Source: Toxonevra muliebris (Eukaryota > Arthropoda > Insecta > Diptera > Pallopteridae). From it: a DNA stretch of 64,000 nt. A model generated the notes under the pieces. The model was not told the DNA's origin. It searched no databases and saw only the letters and a list, made by a program, of their open reading frames with translations. This document shows positions 33,999 through 45,100 of the stretch, piece by piece (position 1 is the stretch's first letter; each line of letters opens with the position of its first letter). The DNA is taken from contig OY829326.1 of the NCBI GenBank assembly GCA_963691655.1, positions 92,559,235 to 92,623,234 of the forward strand. Reading direction: 5' to 3'. Position numbers and translations under genes: made by a program.

Positions 33999-34073
33999 AT
34001 AGAGACGGGCAAATCAGACGGCCGTTTCGGAATCCGCCACAATTCCTCATCAGTGATCTTAGTGATAGTTCTT
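33999..34073 (-). repeat. Dispersed repeat R, copy 2
   Basis: Reverse-orientation copy of 28554-28630. It shares AAGATCACTGATGAGGAA, GGATTCCGAAAC and GTCTGATTTGC on the minus strand. Confidence 0.55.
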
Positions 34074-34347
34074 AATCTTTCAATATCCTATATAAGCTAC
34101 TAATATTTGAAATCATAACTCAGAATTACGGATTTGATTCCAAATATCTTCACTGAATAGAGATATTGAAAGAAACTACCACTACCGTTCTATACACTTA
34201 TGTTGTTGTTTTTTTCCCATTGTAGCTAGTCTGCATAACAGTTCGTTATTTGAAAGTCTAGTACATGGGAGAGTGTGTGTGTTTGTGAGAAAATGATTCT
34301 AGGTGTCATTTTTTCTGAACGGTCCCCATTCGATCAGTTCATGATAG

Positions 34348-34501
34348 TTTTTTAGGAGACTATGAAAATTAAATCTAGAGGTTAATTTTCAAAGTCATGA
34401 CTTAAGTTCATGTCAATTTCGTTATTTGAAGTTATATATGAACTTAAGTCATGACTTTGAAAATTAACCTCTAGATTTAATTTTCATAGTCTCCTAAAAA
34501 A
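34348..34501. repeat. Perfect 64-bp inverted repeat (palindrome with 26-nt spacer)
   Basis: The arms 34348-34411 and 34438-34501 are exact reverse complements over 64 bases, beginning TTTTTTAGGAGACTATGAAA. The spacer is 34412-34437. The spacer's TTTCGTTATTTGAAGTTATA also occurs at about 33934-33955, upstream. No mismatch means the arms arose very recently, undergo conversion, or are an assembly artefact. Confidence 0.9.
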
Positions 34502-34566
34502 AAAATAAGAATTTTCGTTGATATTATATTTTTTTCGTTATTAAAAGGAATACAAAAGGCAGATAT

Positions 34567-36198
34567 TTATTTGAATATGTATAAGTGATTAATTCTTATC
34601 AATGAAATCGACTCCACTACAACACTCCTTAATTTGCCTCTCGTATTTGGCAAAATTAATTTTAGGCCAGAAAACAAACTTCCTGTGACCCGCGTTGCAG
34701 GAACAACTAAAACATGCCGACATGGATTGTCTCTTAATCTCGGCATGCTGTATCGCAGATGAAGAACAATCAATAGATTCAATAGCGTTATGTATGTATA
34801 GCAAATGAAAGGGGTTAGTTTATTATTTCTAAAAGAAATATTACTAAAAATATTTCAAAAGAAAATGATAAGAAAATGGGAACTTTTAGTTATTATTCTC
34901 AAAAACCCTTGCTTGATAGATTTGTTTCAATTAAATATGAATTATATCTGCTAACAGCTATGAACATGAAGATTGCGTAGATGCAGCTTTTTTTGTGTCT
35001 AACAATAATATCAAGAAATAGTTTAAACTTCTCAACACATGTGTTGCTGAAATGGAAATGGATTCTAAAAGCTTCTTGGAAGGCGCGTACGCAGAAGTGG
35101 ATTTGAGGGGGCCTCCACTCCCGAAATCGTTCGAAAATTAATACTTTTGATTTTGCTCAGTTCACACCAGTGTTGTCAGACCGTTTGCTTCAGAAATCCC
35201 AAGTTCGTATGCGAAAATCCCGATTTATCGCATTTCGAAATATCAAAAATCCCTCAAAAAATCACATTTGTATGAAATAATACAGAATTTATGACAAATA
35301 AGAGGATAGGACACCAAATACGGCAACTTGCGAATTGCCCAACTGTATTAAAAAATATTATGTATTTTTTAACTTTCTTAGCCATTTTTATACATCATAA
35401 CTACGAAAAATTCATTAATATGAAATTGTGAAAAACAGATAAAACTTCAATTATATTCAGTATACTTCGATTTAAAAGATCCCGATTTTAAGATGAAAAA
35501 TCTGAAAAAAAATCATTCTCGTCATGACGCAGTGGTTACCGCAGAGGAACCAGTAGTTTTTTTATATTTTGGTTTTCAAAGTCAGTATTATGCAGACATA
35601 CTATCAACTACAAAATTTGTATGATTGTAGATTCTTTAACCAGGGTGCATGTAGCTCTAAGTTTTAAGCGTTTATTATTTTTCATCGCTGGTTAGTACCT
35701 TCTGTATCTTATTCCAAGGGAGGTCAATAATTTCTTCACCTCTTTCGAAAAGAAAAACTTGTACTTAATTTTGCATTTCATTGCATTATAATTTTATTTA
35801 TTTTATTCGTATTTTTTCGATATACAATTAATGTACATTTAACACCTAAAAATTACGTATTACTCAGCTAAATGATATTTTCATAAGTTTCCATGCTTAG
35901 ATGCTTTCGAGTATGATCCTTTGGAATACATAAATTATTATAATTATGAAATTTGAAGAAATTTTTCTAAATTTACAAAATGAATAGTTTAGGTAAATAA
36001 TTTTGACTGTGTGTATGCATGTAAAAAATAGTGTAAAAAATTTTATATGTAAATGGAAATGTAAATGTGTGATGATTGATAAATAGAAATTGTGTATAAA
36101 GTATTTTTTCATAATAAAATTAATTAGATAATAGTAATAAAAGTATGAAAGTTTCGTAGATATTATGTACAAGTTTGCGCAAACAAATTAAACATAAA
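34567..36198. other. Intergenic DNA with one unassigned open frame
   Basis: The minus-strand frame 34804-34589 contains a cysteine-rich stretch (SACFSCSCNAGHRKFVFWP) and has base composition less AT-rich than its surroundings. It has no recognised family, start context or splice partner, so I do not call it a gene. The rest of the interval is AT-rich and includes the likely 3' UTR of the NRF gene. Confidence 0.35.
35793..35807 (-). promoter_or_regulatory. Candidate polyadenylation signals of the NRF-type gene
   Basis: Three overlapping AATAAA hexamers on the minus strand, about 400 bases downstream of the stop codon. They are the first such hexamers I find after the stop. Confidence 0.4.
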
Positions 36199-39100
36199 TT
36201 AAGCGATACGCTTTTTTCGACTAGGAGACAAGATTTTGAGCATTGTGACAACGGGCGCTTCGAATGCTAACGAAACCACGAACGATAGCAGATAGGAGGC
36301 CACCACCAGTCCGAAGAACATGATAACCTAGAAGAAGAAATTAAAATCCAGTTAGTATTTAATACTTAAACATTTTCAAAATTACTTACCATTGTATCCC
36401 CTCCCAAATGCAAAGGTGCATCTGTATTCAATGCCATCGAACGTATTACGATGGGATGGACTAAGTAGGCGCAGTATGTCACCCGTGAGAATGGATACAA
36501 GCATGGCGCCGATAGAAAGGAATTAACGTATCCACCGTAACCAGTCGAACAAGCTATTGTTATCCATGCCAACGATAATGCCCAGGCAGAGTGACTCAAC
36601 GAACTGTATGCGGCTGCGGTAAACTGTGACAGTTCAGCACGATATAGACCGAAGATCAAAACAAAGAGATTTAACATTGCCAATACCCAGGCCATTGCCA
36701 CCGTCAGCTTAGGCAGCCGAATTTTACAATTCGTACGGAAGAGTATCCATCCAACGGCCATGCCAATAAGATAGGGTCCAAGACGCGTCCATGGTTTGTC
36801 GTATATTTTGTCGAAGAGTGCCAAAGGATCGTCCGTATTTGGTCGGTGGTTATTCGTGAAAGCGATTATGGCTGTAGTAATCCATGAAGAGATCAGAAAG
36901 ACAACTGTAGTACAGGCTGATAGCTTAAAATGGCGCACGCTGATGATGAGTATGATAGCGCCAATGATATAAAACTGAGTATCATTCGCCAAGTACCAAC
37001 TCCATAGCATACACTAAAAATGATAATTTGAAGACTGGTTAGTCTGAGTAAGAACAAAGGAAGAAGTAAATGAATATTTACCATCTCTTCGACGGGGAAC
37101 AGTGTGTTGATATAGAGAACATTGCGCCACCAGTACTGGGGACAAGTTATATGATCCATAGTTGGCGGATCGAAAATGGAATATGTTGCCAAATACTTCA
37201 TTGTCACTTGGACCACGCCTAGCACAAACATATATGGTGCAGTTAACCTGAAAAAAACAATCAAAAATTATAAAATAAACAAGTATTTGATCGAACAAAG
37301 AAACAATAGAGGTAATTCCAGACTGAATGGACTCAAAAATGGTAAATTTGTCACCGTCACATCTCCACATACCAGCAGAGAAAATCTAAGGATTGGTTGG
37401 GTAGTTTTTGAAAAAATCCAAAGTTAGCATTTCATTTAAAATTTTAGGAAGATCAGTAATCAGATCGCCCGCACGGTTTTCATGTGGTTTTAAAGATTCC
37501 AGACCAAACAAGAGACTGCCTGAAATCTTTCACCGAAGATGCAAATGTGACCTAAAATTGACGAAGATCCAAGATTGGCTGATGAGCTATGAGCCATATG
37601 GGGTCCACAAAGTTTCCCTGATCTAGCGCAGAGTATGCAGTGCACTATGGGGCCTATGAAAAATCTAGCTGGCCAAAATTCGAAAAATCGACTATCTCAT
37701 TTCGGATCCAAAAGTATATGGGATTACTCTCCATAGATCTCTCATCATAATCCACACACAAGATATTCTAATTAGGCGTAGGAAGGCAATATCCTGTCGA
37801 TAGTTTTAATATTGTTGAAAATGTGTTGTATATAAATTGTCATAACTTAGCGAATATAAAAGCCAGACATTAATTTTTGGTCTCATATTAAAGGAAAAAC
37901 TTTACACTATTAATGGATTTACCATTTTCTTATACCCAAAAATGTTATGGCTAAAATAATATTTTTTTTTTTTTTTACATTTTATTTTTTTAATGGATTC
38001 TCATCAAAAAAGCTCCGATTTGCTCCGAGCGAAAATAAAAACCATCATATTATGTGAAGCATCTACTTTAGAATAAGGTATGAGTGCTTTGCAATTTTTT
38101 GCCACAGCTTGAATAACAAGCAAAAATATGATATCACGTAGCACTTAATTAATTATAGGTAGTTATTTAAGGTGTTATATATAATCCATTTTAAATGGTA
38201 ATCAGTCGAAAATTGGTATACGAAATCTGCCTTAGGCCTCATTGACTCTGTTTGAAAAACTTTTTAATCAGGCGATTGCAACGCCTACCACCAATAAAAA
38301 TATATGTTAAATTTTAAAAATGCAATAACTTTGAACCCATTACAGATATAATCATTAAATTACATGTGCTAATATATATTGTCTTGGACATAAGCCATGC
38401 TAAAAATTAGAACTATCTCATATGAACATAATAACAAAATACTGATATTTTCTTTTTTTATTGTATTTTCAAAGTCTCACATGTATGAGAAGTAGGCGCA
38501 ACAAGATTTCAATCATGATAATTTTTACCTGGATACATAAATATGCTATTGTTTACCAGCGTAAGCAATTTCACCACTATATCTGCAATGAGTTCCAAGT
38601 TATAGAGTTTTAAAAGTTTCACATATATGGGAGGTGAACGTGGTAATAACCCGATCTATCGCATTTTTTGCAACGATATATGGCAATAATAATGTTTATA
38701 AGTATATAAAATTTCATGATCATATTCATAATATATACCAAGTTATACTCTTTTCGCGGTTTCATTTGTATGGGAGGTAGGCGTGGTAATAGCCCATTCG
38801 TTATAGTTTTCCACCCAGTGATTGCTAATGACCCTGTGAGCAAATAAACCGAATTTCAGAATTTTGGCCAGCTAAATATGGATTTGGCCCCATAGTGCAG
38901 TGTTTGCTTCCAAAAATAAAAACAGATTTAAAGGAAAAGTCTTGTGTAGTAGTTCGGAAATAACGAATGCAGTTAATGTCGAAATTAATGAAGATTATGT
39001 GGAAATGATAAAAAATTATGAAAATAAAAGATATCAAATTAAATTTGGTTTTGTCTGTGGCTTCCCAACCAACTTAGTTAACTTTTGTTAATATCCCCGT

Positions 39101-42100
39101 ACATGCTAATAATAATAAGAAAATCCTTTAATTTGGTTCTTAAATTTATCTTTATGGCACGTGAAAAATTGTGAAAATCAAAGATTGGTTATAACTTTAT
39201 TAGATTCTTCCTGGAATTATACTTAAGAAACTTGTTCAATGGCAAATTTCGAAAGTGCACAAATTTTAAAATTCACTTTTTTCCATAAATAAAATACTCT
39301 GAATTCTGGAGGTGTCTCCGTCACAAATTTCAAAAAGGCAAAACTCTGAAACACCTGTGTAGTTTTTTTAAATTCAGGACTGTTTCGTTATTGTTTCGGG
39401 ATTTTATTCCTTATTGTTAATATGTTGCAATCATATCTTAATCAATAATTCTTGATACGCAAAGAGATGCCCATCGAACCATATCTATTGAGCAATATAA
39501 TTGAATAAACTTTTTATCAATCTGTTTTAAGTAATAAAATATTTTGTATAAAAAATTCAGCTAATTTTTTTATCTGACTAGTATGACGGAAAGTATTTTA
39601 TTTATTTTTTTTTATTTTTATCTCAAATTCAATCAAAATAATTAATTTTCCAGTTTTTCACAAATTTTTGACTTTGACTGTCGCTAACGACAACTCATAA
39701 CTGATGTATTTTTTTAAAAAGCTTGAGAAATTCCATAAGCTATATGATAAAATGTAACAACAAAATCTATTAAGGTGGTAATTATACCCTTGTGGACTAG
39801 AGGGTAGGTAATTCAAATTTTAACCGTTGTGCGCTAATTCGAAATTTCACAATCAAATGATAATATTTCAGACCTCATAAACCTGTAGGCTACCAATCCC
39901 AAAAAATGTGCTGTGCCGGCCGTAAATTCGTTGCTACCCTTTGTCAACTTATTCAGTTTTCCTTTTGCATTCGTTCGGAAATACAAATATGAAATCAGGA
40001 ATCCACTTATGAAGAAGAAAGTGTCGACACTGAATGGTCCATTGGTTATTGCTTGAAAGAAGAAATTCTTTTCTACGTCCTTTCGCATTTCCATATTGTC
40101 CGAGTACTTGAAGATCACGATGCACGTATGCCCGAGAATCACCCAAGCCATTGAGAATGCGCGTAATCCGTGTATCGAGGGGATTGTATCAGAGCCAACA
40201 TTGCGATCACAAATTGCATTGAAATTGGTGATGGCCGAAAATGAAAGTAACAATTCAGAGTAGATGCTGAGCTTTTCGGGTTCATGGAGATGCCCTTCTA
40301 AATGTTCATCAGAAGTGCTATTATTACTACTTGTGGCATCAACTGTACGTGGCAGGTTGAGCACAATATTCAATTCTTTCAGAGATTCCTTTTTAAGCGA
40401 TTCATGAGTCATCGAGTCGCTGTAATCGGATGATGCACAGCCGATACCTGAAGACGTTTCACTGTTGTTCATCATTTCTTTATCCTGTAGGCGTAGTGCT
40501 TCCTTTAGACGTCGTGTTAAAATAATTTCATATAAAGTGCCGGCAGCCATAAGAATGAGCACGCAAGTTGAAACGATACTGAAATCGATAAAGTTTAATA
40601 AAATTTTAATGGAAAATTAGCGATTATTATTGAAATATGTACATATTTCTACCTAATTTTTGTAAAATGATGATGAAATTGTAGTTGTCTCTTCGAAAGC
40701 GATGCAATGACATGACTCAAGAAATTAATTAATTCTATTAAAGTGCCAATGAATATAGTATTTAAAATAAAAACAATAAAAATTCTTTTAAAGGTTTCCG
40801 GAGAAAATTCTCCAAAATTTCAATTTTATAAATTTTAAAGTATAGAAAATATTAATGAGTGAAATTAAACTTTTTTTAAAAAACATTAGTTATACTAGAA
40901 ACACCGAAATCGATAATTTTTTGCTTCATATTAAGTAGAATGTTTTGTGCAGTTTATGAGAAATAGTCATGAATGCATAAAATTGGATATATCAAACCTT
41001 ACATTAATATCCAAAATGTTTTATCATCATATATGTTAAACACTCTGTCAGTGGGCATTCGTACATCCAATATGTTGATATTACGTGACGGCAATTGGTG
41101 CTGTGCAAATTGCGTTAGTGTATTTACTTCTTTCGGTGTACAAGTTGAAGGTAGACAGACGCCGATATAAATTGTTCTTGTCTATAAATAAACAAAAAAA
41201 AAAAAAGAAAAGAAAAATACTTAAACAAATTATTTGTTAATTAAAATCATTAACATCGCACTGCTAACAAATCTAAACGATTTTAGCCATCCAATTAATG
41301 ACTTTAGTAGAGATAATTCTGGAAAAATTACTATCTTTAAGAATACTAATATCTTTAAGTGCTAATGTTTAATATTTACGTTGAAGCACATACTACATAC
41401 ATAACGACAATACAATAGTATTCTCAAATGTTTATGATACATATGTATTTAGGAACGCATAATTTTGGTTATTCAGTATTATACACGTACATATGTACAT
41501 CAGGTTATCCGGAACAGATAATATCACGTTCTAGTAATATACAATAAATTTGAATGAATGTAAATTCTGGAGAAATAATATTTAAAAGCATGGCTTAATC
41601 TTTAAAAATTTTCGTTTACCTTGTGAAATCATAAACACAAAGAGGTGATATTGAAAATTTTTTATTCGAAGGTTCTTCCCAGTTTTTTTTTTACTGAATA
41701 CAAACATATATTATTCGTACACTAGCGGATCCAGAGATTTTCTAAAATGTGTTTTAGTTTTTTGTATCTGTTTGAAATTTGTTTAATTCATGACCAACGG
41801 TCAAGGTATATGAAATTTTTATTGGTAAGGGGGAGGTGGGGGAAAACCTGAAAAATTATCTTCGTATCAAAAAAAACTATTATAAATTGCCGAAAAACTA
41901 ATGCTGTGTTGAAATTTGCATGAAAAATCAGTTATATGCAGCAAATACACGAAGTTAGCTAGTCAAATGTCAATGACTGAGTGATCCATAATTCCCCAAC
42001 AAAAGTGGTCCGTAATTCCCCGAACGCCCTTTTTTACAATATGACAGCATATGATTAACACAATGCAAATTTATGCAAAATTTCTTATCTGTGTCTAAGG

Positions 42101-45100
42101 CTTAAGGTTTCGGGAATATTATGAATATATTTATTTGAGTTGGTTTTTAAAGAATGTGGTGAAATTAAACGAAACACAAAGTGAAGAAAAAATTGTCAAA
42201 GTATCACATTTCTATTATTTATCGAAGCAAGTAACAGCGCGTGTACACTAGCCGAGTACTAAAGGGAAAATGCAAGCAAGAGGCGAGCTGTTGATAGTTT
42301 CGAAGAGTCGCAGCTATCAACCACTACTAGGGGAACAAATATGACGCTGGTTCGTAATTCCCCGTGGTTCACAATACCCCAGTTTCCCCCTATATAATGG
42401 ATGAAAATTATCATTGATTAATAACAAAGTTGAACGGATACTGACAACACGCATGTTTCCTTGGCAACATATAAACGTATGTCATTTCTTCTCTGAGTAA
42501 CTTCTGACAAAATTGTTTTTCTCATTTTCTGCCACCTTAACTCATTTAGGTCTGCTGCATCCAAAAAGTTACAACAAGAAAATGAATAATATAGTTGCAC
42601 TAACAGCCTTAATTAGAGACACTTCTATCTGGCAATATTTTTTTGCAGACACAGCAGGAACTCGGCATTCTTTGCACTTTTATTTATATTGTTTGTTATA
42701 TAAAAATTTGTTTCGAGTATTTTATATATATTTTTGTTTTGTTTATTTTCAAAATTTTTTGAGCACAAACGGGCTAATTTTATTTTGAAAATCAAACTTC
42801 AAAACATGCCGCCATGTTAAAAATATTTTACATATGAAATTTAAAAAATGATATCGTAAAACAAAATATGGTGTATGTTTATGATAAAACGGCAAAAATA
42901 TATGCATTATTTTTAAGTTACTTCACAAAATTAGGCGGTTTTTACCTTTTCTGCTTTTTACTTGATATTAAAATCATATTTGAGCGAACGGCACTTTTAT
43001 GTAAAAGTTAAGAGCGATAAATCCAGATTATGTGATGTTAAAGCTGGAATACCACAGGGCAGTGTACTTGGGTTTGTACTCTACACAATATTCACATCAG
43101 ATATGCCAACGAACAGCGATGTCCTAATTGCCACATACGCTGATGATACAGCTATCCTTGGATCATCTGATAGCATATCTGAAGCGTCTTATCTAGTACA
43201 AAGCCAACTAGAATGTTTGGAAGCATGGCTTAATAAATGGAACATAAAAGTGAATCCTGAAAAATCTACTCATGTAACGTTTACGATGAGAAAAGATGAT
43301 TGTCCTCCCCTAATCTTAAGTCAGTCAACGATACCTAAAAGCAGCAACGTAAAGTATCTGGGAATGCATCTGGACAGAAGACTGACATGGCAACTTCACA
43401 TTAAATCTAAGCGTAAAAAACTTAATATCAAAACAAAAAGAATGTACTGGCTACTTGGAAAAAAGTCTGAGCTTAGCCTAGATAACAAATTACGGCTGTA
43501 CAAATCCATCCTAAAGCCAGTGTGGAGTTACGGCATTCAGCTCTGGGGAACGGCCAGCAATTGCAATATTGAAATTCTGCAACGATACCAGTCAAAAGCT
43601 CTTAGAGAGATCTCAAATGCACCTTGGTACATAAAAAACGTTCACATCCACAAAGATCTAAACATTTCGTTCGTCAGAGACACACTTAAAATATTTTCTG
43701 AAAAATATCTCAATAGACTCAGTAATCATACTTATCCAGTCGCCATATCCCTTTTAGACGATAGTGAGGAAATTAGAAGATTAAAAAGATATCATATTCT
43801 TGATCTATCTTTTAGATCCTAAATAAATTAGCTCTAAGTAAACACTTATATGTAATACAATCAAAACCTTTTATATTTGCAGTACAAACTCATTTATTAA
43901 TTTACTATAGCACATATTATGTTTATTATATCTGTTATTGTATATTTGTATTGTTGTCTATTTTTACTAGCTCCAATCTCTGTTATTCGAACTTCATTTC
44001 TTAAAATTTGCTTAATATTCTGTATAGCTTGCAAATAAAATTTAAAATAAAAAAAAAAAAAAATTATTTTTAAGTAAATATTGGGAGTATGAATGTATAA
44101 ACTCGTATTTTTTTTCGTAATTTGGACATTTACTGTGAAAAAGTGATTATAAATTTATTCTTTAAAGTATTGTCCATCGTTAGCCACAACCTTTTCCCAT
44201 CTTTCTGGTAGCATACGGATTCCGCGTCGAAAGAACGCCTCATCTTTTGAGGCTATCCACGAATCGACCCATTTTTTGAGTTCTTCGAAAGAACGGAAGT
44301 GCTGTTCAGCCAGGCCATGTGTCATCGATCGGAACAAGTGGTAATCAGAAGGAGCAATGTCTAGAGAATACGGCGGGTGGGGTAGCCCTTCCCATTTCAG
44401 CGTTTCCAAGTATGTTTTTACTTGCCTTGCAACATACGGCCGAGCATTGTCGTGCTGAAGAATAACTTCGTTGTGTCTATTCTCATATTCTGGCCTCTTA
44501 TCCTTTAATGCTCGGCTCAAACGTATCAATTGTAGTCGGTAGCGGTCGCCAGTGATCGTTTCATTCGGTTTCAACAGCTCATAATACACGACACCTTTCA
44601 TATCCCACCAAATACACAGCATGAGCTTGGATCCATGGATGTTCGGCTTTGCCGTTGATGTTGATGCATGTCCGGGCGGTTCCCATGATTTTTTACGCTT
44701 TGGGTTATCGTAACGTATCCACTTTTCATCGCCAGTCACAATACGATGCAGAAAACCCTTTCTTTTCTGTCGTTCAATCAGCAGTTCACATGTGAAAAAT
44801 TGTCGTTCGACGTCTCTCGGCTTCAGTTCGTACGGCACCCAACTTCATTGCTTTTGAATCATTCCCAATGCTTTTAATCGTTTAGAAATGGTTGATTGAT
44901 CAACTCCTAAAGATTCTGCAAGTTCTTGTTGCGTTTGACATGAATCTTCTTCGAGTAATGCCTTCAGTTCTTCATCTTCGAACTTTTTCGGGCCGCCTGA
45001 ACGTTCCCTGTCTTCAACATCAAAATCACCACTTTTGAAACGGGCATACCACTCCTCACACATTCTAACGTCTATAGCCCAGTCAGGATAAGCTTCAGTG

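Noticed and set aside
34589..34804. Minus-strand Cys-rich frame that might be a zinc knuckle (CFSCSCNAGH).
   Set aside because: The Cys/His spacing does not fit CX2CX4HX4C, there are no splice partners and the frame is short.
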